Of a DNA stretch of 64,000 bases, positions 35,127 through 44,123 are shown one piece after another. The stretch is from Bradyrhizobium sp. CSA112 (GTDB lineage: Bacteria > Pseudomonadota > Alphaproteobacteria > Rhizobiales > Xanthobacteraceae). A program made the position numbers and the translations under genes. Position 1 is the first letter of the stretch. Each line of letters opens with the position of its first letter. Under the pieces are notes generated by a model. The model ran no database searches, was not told where the DNA came from, and saw nothing but the letters and a program-made list of their open reading frames with translations. The DNA is taken from contig NZ_JAACFS010000009.1 of assembly GCF_029051645.1 (NCBI RefSeq), forward strand, positions 152,448-216,447. The letters run 5' to 3'.

Positions 35127-35244
35127 GTCGTCCCTGCGAAAGCAGGGACCCATACCCCGTGTCCTTTAGTTCGGGCACCCTGGCAGGGACCCGCTGTAAC
35201 AACAAAGGCCGGTGGTTATGGGTCCCCGCGTGCGCGGGGACGAC
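35127..35244 (+). repeat. Palindromic intergenic repeat, family A
   Basis: Outer arms GTCGTCCCTGCGAAAGCAGG and ATGGGTCCCCGCGTGCGCGG near ..GGGGACGAC, each arm itself a hairpin. Related copies at 37274, 44971, 48843 and 53722. It separates the receptor gene from the ATPase gene. Confidence 0.8.
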
Positions 35245-35265
35245 GATAGAATTGTCAAAAGCAGA

Positions 35266-36264
35266 TCACGAACCGCCCTGCGGCAGGTAGTCGTTGGTAT
35301 AAAACGCCTTCGGATTGTCCTTGGCCTTGGCATCCAATCCGCCATATTCGACCATCAGATTGACCGTGTCGGTCATATTCTGGTCGGTCACCTGGAACGG
35401 CCGCTTGTTCTTGGTTTCAGCCGTCCGGTAGAGCGGGATCGTCAGCTCAAAACCCTTCGTCAGCGTCTCGATCTTGCCGCCCTTCGGGTTGGCATCGAGG
35501 ATCGACTGCGCCGCACCCTTCGGATCCTTCTCGGCGGCTTCGACCGCTTTCGTCGTCGCCGACATGAAGCGCTTGACGAGGTCGGCATTGGCCTTGACGA
35601 AGTCGGTGTTGGCGACGACGCCCGAGCAGACCATGTTGATGCCGTAGTCGGCGAACTTGATCGCGTTGACGTCCTTGCCGGTCGCGTCTTTGATCTTCAT
35701 CGACTGGTCCATGACGTAGCCGAGCAACAGATCGGCCTGGCCGTTGATGACGGCGTTCAGCTTGGTCTGGCCGTCGCCCGCCACCGTCTGGAAGTCGCTT
35801 TCCTTCAGGCCGGTCTTCTTCAAGAACAGCGGCCAGATCTGCGTCATGGAATCGGCCGGCGTGATCGCCACCGTCTTGCCCTTGATGTCCTCGGGCTTCT
35901 TGATGTTCTTTTCGACAAAGCCCATCGCCGACATCGGGCTGGTTTGCAGCAGCACGCCGGTGGCGACGATCGGCGCGCCCTTCACCGCCGCGCGCATCAT
36001 GGTGGGCACGTCGACATAGCCGAAATTGGCGGTCTTGGCCGCAACGGCCTGCGTGGTCGCCGCCGACCCGCGGCCTTCCTGGATCTCGAGGTCGATGCCC
36101 TCGGCGGCATAGATGCCCTTGGCCTTGCCATAATAGAACGGCGCGTGCTCGCCGTAGACGTACCAGTTCAGCATCAGCACGACCTTGTCGGCGGCCGATG
36201 CCGGAAACACCGAAAGCGCGGTCCAGATCAGGGCGACGGAAATTGCCGCTATCGTTCGTATCAT
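35266..36264 (-). CDS. ABC transporter substrate-binding protein (NMT1/THI5-like)
   Basis: A 332-residue periplasmic receptor. ATG 36264 follows an excellent AGGGAGGAAGACA site and starts the signal peptide MIRTIAAISVALIWTALSVF with cleavage after ASA. A frame from 36309 would read through a palindromic repeat and was rejected. Mature blocks VLMLNWYVYGEHAPFYYG and KGIYAAEGIDLEIQEG are typical of the NMT1/THI5 group, which bind pyrimidine, thiamine-precursor, riboflavin or sulfonate-type ligands. The ligand is not predictable, but the operon's sugar-acid-like enzymes suggest an unusual carboxylate. Confidence 0.92.
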   Translation of the reverse strand: MIRTIAAISVALIWTALSVFPASAADKVVLMLNWYVYGEHAPFYYGKAKGIYAAEGIDLEIQEGRGSAATTQAVAAKTANFGYVDVPTMMRAAVKGAPIVATGVLLQTSPMSAMGFVEKNIKKPEDIKGKTVAITPADSMTQIWPLFLKKTGLKESDFQTVAGDGQTKLNAVINGQADLLLGYVMDQSMKIKDATGKDVNAIKFADYGINMVCSGVVANTDFVKANADLVKRFMSATTKAVEAAEKDPKGAAQSILDANPKGGKIETLTKGFELTIPLYRTAETKNKRPFQVTDQNMTDTVNLMVEYGGLDAKAKDNPKAFYTNDYLPQGGS

Positions 36265-36284
36265 TGTCTTCCTCCCTTTTGCTT

Positions 36285-36362
36285 CGTCATTGCGAGCGAA
36301 GCGAAGCAATCCATTTCTCTACTTGCGGCGCGATGGATTGCTTCGCTGCGCTCGCAATGACG
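36285..36362 (+). repeat. Palindromic intergenic repeat, family B
   Basis: Inverted repeat with arms CGTCATTGCGAGCGAAGCG and CGCTGCGCTCGCAATGACG; an inner AAGCAATCCAT/ATGGATTGCTT pair extends the stem. A second copy lies at 58204-58284. It lies between permease and receptor genes. Confidence 0.85.
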
Positions 36363-36380
36363 GCCATTACCTTCTCTCGT

Positions 36381-37190
36381 TTACGAAGCAAAAATGATGT
36401 CCTCGCGCTGGCTGACATGCCAGGGAATCACGAGGCGTTCGATGCGATCGACGACCCAGAACAGAACGACGCCGAGCAGCGCGAGAATCACCAGCGCGGC
36501 GAACATCGTCGGCAGGTCGAACGTTCCGATCGAGCGCTGCATCACATAGCCGATGCCGGAATTGGAGCCGACGAATTCGCCGACCACGGCGCCGACGACG
36601 GCGAGCGTCACCGACACTTTCAGGCCGGAGAAGATCGCGGGCATCGCATGCGGCAGGTTGACGGCGCGAAACACCTGGAAGCGGCTGCCCTGCATCGCAC
36701 GGGCAAGGTCGACCATATCAGGGTCGACCGACTTGAAACCCTGCACCGCGGACACCACGACAGGGAAAAATCCGAGCAGGAACGCCGAAATCACCTTCGG
36801 GATGATGCCAAAACCGAACCACACCACGAACAGCGGCGCGATCGCGATCTTCGGCACGGATTGCGAGAACACCAGCAGCGGATAGACATAGCTTTCCACC
36901 GTCTTGGATCCCGCGATGAGCATCGCGACGGGGATGCCGAACAGCGCGGACAGCAGGAAGCCGCAGATGGTGGCGTAGGTGGTAGGCCATGCCTGCCGGA
37001 GCAGTTCCGGCCACTCCGTCCGCAGCACCGCCACGACATCGCCGGGCGCCGGGATCTGGTAGGCCGGAATCTGGAACAGGCGAATGGTGAGGTCCCAGGC
37101 CACCACGATGAACAGCAGGAACAGAAACGGCCGCACCCACGCCGCGTTCAGCGCTTTCGACACGCCACTCTCGCGCTTCAGCTCGGCCAC
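36381..37190 (-). CDS. ABC transporter permease (SsuC/TauC family)
   Basis: A 269-residue permease. I chose GTG 37190 (VAELKRESGVSKALNAAWVR) because AGGGAGCGGGAC precedes it; the open frame runs further upstream to 37397, but that extension covers a palindromic repeat and has no membrane character. Spans include PFLFLLFIVVAWDLTIRLF, and the EAA loop is MVDLARAMQGSRFQVFRAVN before LPHAMPAI. The fold is the SsuC/ThiX class with a nearly standard C-terminus. It forms the pore of the 34244-37190 importer. Confidence 0.9.
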   Translation of the reverse strand: MAELKRESGVSKALNAAWVRPFLFLLFIVVAWDLTIRLFQIPAYQIPAPGDVVAVLRTEWPELLRQAWPTTYATICGFLLSALFGIPVAMLIAGSKTVESYVYPLLVFSQSVPKIAIAPLFVVWFGFGIIPKVISAFLLGFFPVVVSAVQGFKSVDPDMVDLARAMQGSRFQVFRAVNLPHAMPAIFSGLKVSVTLAVVGAVVGEFVGSNSGIGYVMQRSIGTFDLPTMFAALVILALLGVVLFWVVDRIERLVIPWHVSQREDIIFAS

Positions 37191-37273
37191 GTCCCGCTCC
37201 CTGGTGATCGTCTCTTGGAACGAAATTAACCCGTTGGATAAATACTGGCAAGCGGGTTTTCGTGCGATATTTT

Positions 37274-37438
37274 GTCGTTCCTGCGAAAGCGCCCGCGGCG
37301 TTATGCCCCCCGGAATCCCCCGCTGTGGAAAGCAGGGGCCCATAACCACAGGCGCCTGTTTAGCGAAGGCTGGGGCCGCCGTCCGGTACGACAACAATCA
37401 AGATCGGTGTTATGGGTTCCTGCGTTCGCAGGAACGAC
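37274..37438 (+). repeat. Palindromic intergenic repeat, family A (expanded)
   Basis: Arms near GTCGTTCCTGCGAAAGC and TATGGGTTCCTGCGTTCGCA (then GGAACGAC), with an inner CCCATAACC. The interior carries extra sequence compared with the other family A copies. It lies between the TetR and permease genes. Confidence 0.7.
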
Positions 37439-37440
37439 GG

Positions 37441-38187
37441 TTAGACCGGCTGACGCTCAGGCGACCGCGTGCCTTGCCCCACGGCCTTGCCGAAATCCGC
37501 TGTTGATTTCCCCGTCAGCGCCGCCAGCACCAGCGCCACCATATGCGCAAGCCGCTCGTCCCTCGCCTCCTTCTTCAGGAGGTCGCGGCCGAAGATCACG
37601 GAAAGTGTCGCGCTGTTGGAGAGATAGAAAAAGCACAGCGCCGCGATTGAAATGTAGAGCTGGACCGGATCGACGGCGACGCGGAAGTCGCCGCTTTCGA
37701 CGCCGCGCGTCACCACCGTGCGAATCATCTCGACGAACGGCGAATGCATCGATTTGACCTTGGTCGAGCGCTTCAGGTGCCGGGCTTTTGCAAGGTTTTC
37801 GGTGTTGAGCAGCGCCAGGAATTCGGGGTTGCGGAGGAAATAGTTCCAGGTGAAGTCGATCAGCCGTTCGATCGCCTCCGGGGGATCTAGATGCTCGAGA
37901 TCGAGGCCACGCTCCTCGGAACGGATCTTCTCATAGGCGCCCTCGAGCACCGCGAGGTAGAGGTCTTCCTTGTTGCCGACGTGGTAGTACAGCATGCGCT
38001 TGTTGGCGCCGGCATTGGCGGCGATGCGGTCGACGCGCGCGCCGGCCAGGCCGTGAGCGGCGAATTCCTGCTTGGCGGCCTCGAGAATGCGAAGTCGCAT
38101 GCCCTCGGGGTCCCGCTGCCATTTCTGAACGCGTTTTGCCTTTGCCAAATCAGTCGCCCGGTAGACACACGATGTCTGCTGTAGCAC
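37441..38187 (-). CDS. TetR family regulator (RutR-like)
   Basis: Up to 248 residues. The helix-turn-helix is in AAKQEFAAHGLAGARVDRIA continuing AANAGANKRMLYYHVGNKEDLY, and the middle and C-terminus match the RutR group (FTWNYFLRNPEFLALLNTENL), which sense pyrimidines or related small acids. The start is uncertain: GTG 38187 opens the frame, but TTG 38148 gives a more usual N-terminus. As the first gene of the unit running to 29612, it probably controls the NMT1-type importer and the catabolic enzymes, binding the pathway substrate. Confidence 0.88.
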   Translation of the reverse strand: MLQQTSCVYRATDLAKAKRVQKWQRDPEGMRLRILEAAKQEFAAHGLAGARVDRIAANAGANKRMLYYHVGNKEDLYLAVLEGAYEKIRSEERGLDLEHLDPPEAIERLIDFTWNYFLRNPEFLALLNTENLAKARHLKRSTKVKSMHSPFVEMIRTVVTRGVESGDFRVAVDPVQLYISIAALCFFYLSNSATLSVIFGRDLLKKEARDERLAHMVALVLAALTGKSTADFGKAVGQGTRSPERQPV

Positions 38188-38221
38188 GCGTTGCGCGATT
38201 TGAGAACGAGGCGGTACTGCT

Positions 38222-38366
38222 CTTCCCCTTCTCCCCTTGTGGGAGAAGGTGCCTTCGCGAAAGCGAAGGCGGATGAGGGGTCTCTATCCGCGGAGACAGA
38301 CCCCTCACTCGTCTCGAATGAGCTGACGCTCATTCGATCCACCCTCTCCCACAAGGGGAGAGGGAG
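38222..38366 (+). repeat. Palindromic intergenic repeat, family F
   Basis: Outer arms near CTTCTCCCCTTGTGGGAG and CTCTCCCACAAGGGGAGAG, with inner hairpins such as CTTCGCGAAAGCGAAGG. A degenerate relative lies at 63797-63856. It fills the gap between the VOC and TetR genes. Confidence 0.75.
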
Positions 38367-38369
38367 GGC

Positions 38370-39215
38370 TTACGCCGGCCCCGCCGACGGCTGCACCAGT
38401 AGTGTCGGAACGCCGCACGTCCCGCTGCGCACCGTCACGACCCGCGTGCCCGGCTTGCGGCCGGTGCGGACTTCCGAGACGTCGACGCCGGCCTGAACGA
38501 GCCGCGCGTGGGTGGCGTCGATGTCGGCGACGCGCCAGCACAGGCCGTGCAATTTGTCCTGCGTCGTGTCGGCCTGCTTGCCGGGTCGATGCGTGACCTC
38601 GACAATAAGGTCGCCGCAGCGGAAGAACATCAGCCGGCCCCAATCCGGGTGCGAGCGATCGAGCGCCATGTCAAGGCCGAGCCGCGCGCCATAGAGAGCG
38701 GCGGCCCGCTCGGGGTCTGACGTCGAGATCACGACATGGTCCATCGCCGTGATCGATCCGGTCGTCGTTCGCACCGAAAGCGGCCGCTCCTTGTCGCGCT
38801 CGAGGAAGAACATACGGACGCCGCGCGTGGCCTCCGTCGCCGCACGGGTCCGCTTCCATGCCAGCACAGCACCCGAGACCACGTCGCGGCTTTCCACCTC
38901 GGCAATGGTGTCGGGCTTCAGCGTGAGCCGATCGAGCCTGCGATGCATCCTGGCGATATCGCCGGTCCGGAAGCAGATGCTCGCCAGTCCCTCGCCCTGG
39001 GCCGCAAGCACCGCGCGAATCCGGTCGGCGTTCGCGCCGTCGCCGCTCGGCGCGATCAATTCCAGCGAGGTGTTGTCGAGCGTGAATAGGACGCGGTCGG
39101 CGCCCTCGCCGCTGTTCTGCCAGGCCGGCGCGCGCGCAAACAAGGTCTGGTAAGCGGCGGAGGCGGCATTGATGTCGCCGGTGAGAACGACGACGTGATC
39201 GAGGCCGGTGATCAC
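38370..39215 (-). CDS. Two-domain VOC (glyoxalase/dioxygenase-like) protein
   Basis: A 281-residue protein with two VOC modules: one from residue 4 (LDHVVVLTGDINAASAAYQTLF) and one after about 150 (AMDHVVISTSDPERAAALYGARLGL). Possible metal ligands are in DHVV and VEVTHRPGK. VOC proteins include glyoxalases, extradiol dioxygenases and epimerases, so the reaction is open. The start is a GTG whose GTGA overlaps the stop of the GDH gene, so the pair is co-translated. Confidence 0.88.
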   Translation of the reverse strand: MITGLDHVVVLTGDINAASAAYQTLFARAPAWQNSGEGADRVLFTLDNTSLELIAPSGDGANADRIRAVLAAQGEGLASICFRTGDIARMHRRLDRLTLKPDTIAEVESRDVVSGAVLAWKRTRAATEATRGVRMFFLERDKERPLSVRTTTGSITAMDHVVISTSDPERAAALYGARLGLDMALDRSHPDWGRLMFFRCGDLIVEVTHRPGKQADTTQDKLHGLCWRVADIDATHARLVQAGVDVSEVRTGRKPGTRVVTVRSGTCGVPTLLVQPSAGPA

Positions 39216-40471
39216 GGAAAGAGTCCTCGCACGTTCTTGGCCGCGCGCACCTTCTCGACGCCGATCGCCATCGCCGCCGTGCGGTGCGGGATCTTATCGG
39301 CTTTCGCGCGCTGCACCATGGCATCGAAAGCGCGATCGAGGATCGCATATTCGCGCCGCGTCACCTCCTCTTCCTCCCAGAACAATTGCTGCAGGTCCTG
39401 CACCCATTCGAAGTAGCTGACTACGACGCCGCCGGAATTGCAGAGAATGTCGGGGATCAGGAACACCTCGACCTGCCGCTTCTCCAGCACCAGATCGGCT
39501 TCCGGCGTGGTCGGACCGTTGGCACCTTCGGCCAGCACGCGGCACTTCAGGTTTTCAGCGACCTTGGCATCGATCACGCGCTCCATCGCCGCCGGCACCA
39601 GCACGTCGCAGGGCAGCGTGAGGATCTGCTCGGGATCGAAAGTCAACTCATTGGAGAATCCGGCGATACTTCCGTGCGCGCCCGCATGTCGCATCAATGC
39701 TGGAATATCCAGCCCCTTCGGATCATGCAGCGCGCCTGTGTGATCGCTGACCGCGATGATCTTCAGGCCATATTGTTGTAGTTCCAGCGCGGCATAGGAG
39801 CCGACATTGCCAAAGCCCTGGATCACGGCGGTCGCGCTGCCCGGATTGATCGATAGCTCCTTGAGCACCCGCTTGGCGAGATAGGCGACGCCGCGCCCGG
39901 TTGCTTCGCGACGGCCGAGCGTACCGCCTGACGATACCGGCTTGCCGGTCACGATCTCGGTCACGGTTTGGCCCTGATACATCGAATAGGTGTCCATGAA
40001 CCACGCCATCACCTGTTCGTTGGTGCCCATGTCCGGCGCCATCACATCGGTATGCGGACCGACGAACGGGATCATCTCCTGCATGTAGCGGCGCGACAGC
40101 CCTTCCAATTCGCGCTTGGAAATGGTGGAGAGATCGACATTGACGCCGCCCTTGGCACCGCCATAGGGCAAACCGACAAGGGCACATTTCCAGCTCATCC
40201 AGATCGCCAGCGCCGCGACCTCGCCGATGTCGACAGAGGGAGCAAACCGCGTGCCGCCCTTGGTCGGACCGAGCGTAAGGTGGTGCTGGACACGATAGCC
40301 TTCGAACACCGCAACTGTGCCGTCGTCGCGGTGGATCGGGCAAGAGACAGTAACCGCCCGCTTCGGCATCAGGATGCGATCGCGCTCGTCCATCGGAATT
40401 TCCAGATGGTTGGCGATGACGCCAAACTGATTAACTGCCATGTCGAACACGGGACCGGAATAAACCGTCAT
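39212..40471 (-). CDS. Glu/Leu/Phe/Val dehydrogenase family (NAD(P)-glutamate dehydrogenase)
   Basis: A 419-residue oxidative-deamination enzyme. Substrate and catalytic Lys residues are seen in LGPTKGGTRF (Lys71), Lys95 and GGAKGGVNVD (Lys107), and the nucleotide-binding block is VIQGFGNVGSYAA. Length fits the hexameric GDH class. Of three close starts, ATG 40471 has GGAGG at the best spacing. It makes 2-oxoglutarate and ammonia from glutamate or the reverse. Overlap with the VOC gene links the two, but the biochemical connection is unclear. Confidence 0.93.
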   Translation of the reverse strand: MTVYSGPVFDMAVNQFGVIANHLEIPMDERDRILMPKRAVTVSCPIHRDDGTVAVFEGYRVQHHLTLGPTKGGTRFAPSVDIGEVAALAIWMSWKCALVGLPYGGAKGGVNVDLSTISKRELEGLSRRYMQEMIPFVGPHTDVMAPDMGTNEQVMAWFMDTYSMYQGQTVTEIVTGKPVSSGGTLGRREATGRGVAYLAKRVLKELSINPGSATAVIQGFGNVGSYAALELQQYGLKIIAVSDHTGALHDPKGLDIPALMRHAGAHGSIAGFSNELTFDPEQILTLPCDVLVPAAMERVIDAKVAENLKCRVLAEGANGPTTPEADLVLEKRQVEVFLIPDILCNSGGVVVSYFEWVQDLQQLFWEEEEVTRREYAILDRAFDAMVQRAKADKIPHRTAAMAIGVEKVRAAKNVRGLFP

Positions 40472-40711
40472 CATTTCCTCCACTTTTGTCGCGCCGGCGG
40501 GAAACCCGGGCAGCCGTCAGCCGTTATACGACGGTATGCCCAAGCCCCCCTTAAGGACGGTCGCAGTCTCCTCTATACTCCCATCTCAGGCAGCAAAGAC
40601 GGCACGGTTGCGAATAATTTCAGCGAATGCATCCGATAACCAGTGCTAATGTGTGTGCGCCGCGCCGGGACCATCTTCGCCCAACACTCTGCAGGACACG
40701 ACGGAAAACGC

Positions 40712-41605
40712 ATGCAGGCTCTCTTCATCGGACAGACCTATATCGACGTTACCTTCATCACCGACCACATGCCGACCGGCGACGAAAAACACGTGGCCTC
40801 CGCCTACGCGGTGTCGTTTGGCGGCAACGCGGTAACGGCGGCATTCTGCTGCGCCAAGCTCGGCATCGTGCCGGACCTGATCGCGACCATGGCCAACGAC
40901 TGGCTCGGCCGCATGTTTCAGGACATGACCGCGAAATACGGAATCTCGATCCATCCGCGCAAGGTCAACTCCTCCTCGCTGTCGTTCATCATGCCGAAAG
41001 ACGGCAAACGCGCCATCGTGCGCTGCCGCGACGACGAACACATTCATCCTTTCCCGATGCTGAACCTGAAGGGCTGCCGCGCGCTGCATGTCGACGGCCA
41101 TCAGCCGGACGCAGCAATCCATTACGCAAAACTCTGCCGCGAGGACGGCATCCTGACCTCACTCGACGGCGGCGGCCTGCGTACCAACACCCATGAGCTC
41201 CTGGAATTCATCGACGTTGCCATCGTCGCCGAACGGCTGTGCGAGCAGATGGACAAGACGCCGGAGGCCATGCTGGATTACCTGAAGAGCCGCGGTTGCC
41301 GGATCGGCGGCGTCACCATGGGAGAGAAGGGCCTGCTCTGGTATGACGAGACGGGCGCCGTCCGCCGTCTTCCCGCGCTTCCGGTTCCGCCCGAGCGGGT
41401 CATCGATACCAACGGCGCAGGTGACGTCTTCCACGGCGCCTATGTCTATTCCTATCTCGCCAATCCCGCTAAAAGCTGGCAGGAGCATTTCGAGTTTGCG
41501 CGCGCTGCCTCGACCTTCAAGGTCCAGCGCCTCGGCAACGAGGCCGGCTTGCCGACGGTGACGGATATCGAGGCGATCAAGCGGGAATTTCAGGTACACG
41601 CCTGA
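40712..41605 (+). CDS. PfkB family sugar kinase
   Basis: A 297-residue carbohydrate kinase. Start ATG 40712 gives MQALFIGQTYIDVTFITDHM; the family's first signature is SFGGNAVTAAFCCAKLG. The second signature with the catalytic Asp is DTNGAGDVFHGAYVYSYL, and TMGEKGLLWYDETG precedes it. The upstream start at 40643 was rejected because it adds a non-family N-terminus. It is 23 bases upstream of a second kinase, so both are probably co-expressed. The substrate could be a ketose or aldose acid; not determinable here. Confidence 0.9.
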   Translation: MQALFIGQTYIDVTFITDHMPTGDEKHVASAYAVSFGGNAVTAAFCCAKLGIVPDLIATMANDWLGRMFQDMTAKYGISIHPRKVNSSSLSFIMPKDGKRAIVRCRDDEHIHPFPMLNLKGCRALHVDGHQPDAAIHYAKLCREDGILTSLDGGGLRTNTHELLEFIDVAIVAERLCEQMDKTPEAMLDYLKSRGCRIGGVTMGEKGLLWYDETGAVRRLPALPVPPERVIDTNGAGDVFHGAYVYSYLANPAKSWQEHFEFARAASTFKVQRLGNEAGLPTVTDIEAIKREFQVHA

Positions 41606-41628
41606 GGGCGCGAACGGGGGTATTACGT

Positions 41629-42543
41629 ATGGGGCGCGTGTTCGTTGCCGGCAGCATCAACATGGATGTGGTGGCGACGGCCGACCGGCATCCGAAGGTC
41701 GGCGAGACGGTCGCCGGCAAGGAGGTGCACTATTTTCCAGGCGGCAAGGGCGCCAACCAGGCCGTGGCCGCCGCAAAACTCGGTGCACCGTCAACGCTGA
41801 TCGGCCGGCTGGGGATGGATGCGTTCGGCCAGCAATTGCGACAATTTCTCGCCGCGCAAGGCGTCGACCTCGCCTTGGTCAAGGACACCGCGGATATCCA
41901 TACCGGGACGGCCGTAATCACCATTGCCGATGCCGACAATACGATCGTCGTCGTGCCCGGCGCCAATGCGCTGGTCAGTACTGAGGATGTCGCCGCGCCC
42001 GTCCTAGCCAAGGGCGACGTTGCGGTGAGCCAGTTCGAAATTCCGCAGCCCACGATTAGCGCCTTCTTCAAACGGGCGCGTGCGGCCGGGGCCACCACGA
42101 TCCTCAATCCCGCGCCGGCGATCGCCTGCGGCCCTGAATTGCTCGATCTCGTCGATATCCTTGTTCTCAACGAAACCGAACTGGGGCTTCTCGCGCAGAC
42201 CGAGCTTCGCGACACTGATGCCCCGGTCCGTTTCACCGAAGCGGCGCGGCGCCTGCCAACGGGCTCCGAGAAAATCATCTGCGTTACACTCGGCAAGCGC
42301 GGCGTGCTCGCGCTTGTCGGCGGCGAACCCTCGCTGATCGCGGGACGGACCGTAAAGGCCGTGGACACCACCGGCGCCGGCGATTGCTTCGTCGGCGCCC
42401 TCGCCGCGCAGCTTGCCAACGGCAAGGCAATCCACGAGGCGCTCGAATACGCCAATGCCGCCGCGTCGATCTGCGTGCAGCGAATGGGCGCTGCGCCGTC
42501 GATGCCGACGGCGGCGGAGGTGGCGGCGGTTTTGCGTTCGTAG
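41629..42543 (+). CDS. rbsK: Ribokinase-like PfkB kinase
   Basis: A 304-residue kinase with the ribokinase N-terminus GRVFVAGSINMDVVATADRHP. The first signature is YFPGGKGANQAVAAAKLG and the second DTTGAGDCFVGALAAQLANG with catalytic Asp. The ATP-binding segment CVTLGKRGVLALVGGEP is present. These features are typical of RbsK, which phosphorylates D-ribose to ribose 5-phosphate. It lies directly after the other PfkB kinase, and no rbsD or ribose ABC genes are nearby, so a related sugar is possible. Confidence 0.85.
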   Translation: MGRVFVAGSINMDVVATADRHPKVGETVAGKEVHYFPGGKGANQAVAAAKLGAPSTLIGRLGMDAFGQQLRQFLAAQGVDLALVKDTADIHTGTAVITIADADNTIVVVPGANALVSTEDVAAPVLAKGDVAVSQFEIPQPTISAFFKRARAAGATTILNPAPAIACGPELLDLVDILVLNETELGLLAQTELRDTDAPVRFTEAARRLPTGSEKIICVTLGKRGVLALVGGEPSLIAGRTVKAVDTTGAGDCFVGALAAQLANGKAIHEALEYANAAASICVQRMGAAPSMPTAAEVAAVLRS

Positions 42544-42545
42544 CT

Positions 42546-42630
42546 TCGTAGGGTGGGCAAAGCGACAGCGTGCCCACCATCAGGCGCTCCGCAACAACGG
42601 TGGGCACGCTTCGCTTTGCCCACCCTACGA
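42546..42630 (+). repeat. Palindromic intergenic repeat, family D
   Basis: Inverted repeat with outer arms TCGTAGGGTGGGCAAAGCG and CGCTTTGCCCACCCTACGA and an inner GCGTGCCCACC/GGTGGGCACGC pair. A second copy lies at 53987-54077. It separates convergent kinase and reductase genes. Confidence 0.85.
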
Positions 42631-42634
42631 AATA

Positions 42635-43855
42635 TCAACCGAGCGCGCTCTTCAGATCGAAGCCGGTGTCGGCCGCCTGCTCGGGCGTGATCGAGCCGTT
42701 GGCGGCAAGCAGGCGCCGTCCGAACATGTGGTCGCCCGCGCGGTTGACGGACTCGATGCCGACGAGCTGTCCGGATTTGTAGCAGAACGCGGAGAACGCC
42801 CCCTGCGCGCGATCGCCACGGACCACCACGCGGTCATAACCGGTGGTCAGTCCCACCATCTGCAGCTTGTCGGGGCCCTGATCGCTCCAGAACCAGGGCA
42901 AGCCGTCGTACGGCTTGGCATCGCCGGTCAGCCGGGCCGCGACGCAGCGCGCGTGGTCGGTGGCGTTCTGCACCGATTCCAGCCGCAACGAGCCGCCGAA
43001 CCGTGGGCTCTCATATAGCGCGCAATCGCCCACCGCCGAAATATTCGGATCGGCCGTCAGGAGATGCTCGTCGACAACGATTCCGGCCGCGACCGGCAAG
43101 CCAGCCTCCGCCGCCAGTTCGACGTTGGGCAGGACGCCGACGCCGACTACGATCAGATCGGCTTTGATATGCCGCCCGTCGCTGAGGCTCACACCAGTGA
43201 CCTTGCCGCCATCGCTTTCGATGCTCGTGACCTGTACGCCGAGATGAATCCGGATACCGGCCGCGGCGTGCCGAGATTGAAAATATTCCGAGATTTCCGC
43301 GGTCACCGCGCGCGCCATCACCCGCGGCGCGAGCTCGATGACGTCGACTTCGGCGCCCTTGGCCCGGGCGGTCGCAGCGAATTCCAGGCCAATGAATCCG
43401 GCGCCGATCACGATGACGCGCTGACCCGGAGCGATGTAGTCCCGCAGAGCCTGGCTTTCGTCGAGCGTCCGCAAGTAGCGCACGCTGTCGAGATTGGCGT
43501 TGGGAATATCGAGCAGGCGATTGCGTGCGCCGGTCGCCAGCACCAGATGGCCGTAATCGAGGAAAGCGCCGGAGGCGAGCAACACCTTGCGCCCGGCGCG
43601 GTCGATCGATACCGCGCGACCTGCGATCAGATCGATCTTCTGGTCGAAATAGAATTTTTCCGGGCGGAACATCAGGCTATCGGGCCCGCCGGTCCCCTTC
43701 AGGTAGGCCTTGGATAGCGGCGGCCGCTGGTACGGCAAATGGCCTTCATCGTTCAACAGCGCGATGCGTTCGGAAAAGCCGTGCTGGCGCAGCGACATCG
43801 CGAGCTGGAAGCCTGCATGGCCCGCGCCAATGATGACAACCGGTCCTACCATCAT
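42635..43855 (-). CDS. FAD-dependent ferredoxin/rubredoxin reductase-like oxidoreductase
   Basis: A 406-residue flavoprotein with the CamA/rhodocoxin-reductase arrangement. An FAD-binding motif (PVVIIGAGHAGFQLAMSLR), an NAD-binding motif (VIVIGAGFIGLEFAATARAKG) and the conserved VGDCALYESPRFGG block are present. It passes electrons from NADH to a ferredoxin. ATG 43855 or 43852 are both usable. No ferredoxin is adjacent; it could serve the P450 at 22347 through an unlinked ferredoxin, which is speculative. Confidence 0.92.
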   Translation of the reverse strand: MMVGPVVIIGAGHAGFQLAMSLRQHGFSERIALLNDEGHLPYQRPPLSKAYLKGTGGPDSLMFRPEKFYFDQKIDLIAGRAVSIDRAGRKVLLASGAFLDYGHLVLATGARNRLLDIPNANLDSVRYLRTLDESQALRDYIAPGQRVIVIGAGFIGLEFAATARAKGAEVDVIELAPRVMARAVTAEISEYFQSRHAAAGIRIHLGVQVTSIESDGGKVTGVSLSDGRHIKADLIVVGVGVLPNVELAAEAGLPVAAGIVVDEHLLTADPNISAVGDCALYESPRFGGSLRLESVQNATDHARCVAARLTGDAKPYDGLPWFWSDQGPDKLQMVGLTTGYDRVVVRGDRAQGAFSAFCYKSGQLVGIESVNRAGDHMFGRRLLAANGSITPEQAADTGFDLKSALG

Positions 43856-44123
43856 GGAGACATCCTACGTTCGAGCACACGGGAATGACCCATGTCGTTT
43901 CCTCTCCACTGATGTTGGCTTGCCTGTCTCGTCCCTTGGAAGCGGCGCTCGTGTCCGTCCTGAACGATGACAGACGCTATCTGACCTCATGGCGCGATGA
44001 GACGCAAGAGCGCCGTGGCCCAGGGGGAATGATTGTGCGGTATTTTGCGGACCTTGCCGGGGGATTGTCACCTGTTATCCTCTCTATTTAAATGCTGCCC
44101 CCGTTCCGAGCCGAGGCCCAGCC

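Noticed and set aside
35127..35244. CRISPR-like direct repeats
   Set aside because: The repeats are inverted, dispersed and without regular spacers; they are palindromic intergenic elements.
43885..44091. A 68-codon plus-strand frame in the gap between the reductase and hydratase genes
   Set aside because: No ribosome binding site, no known motif, and the composition is unlike a typical small gene here.
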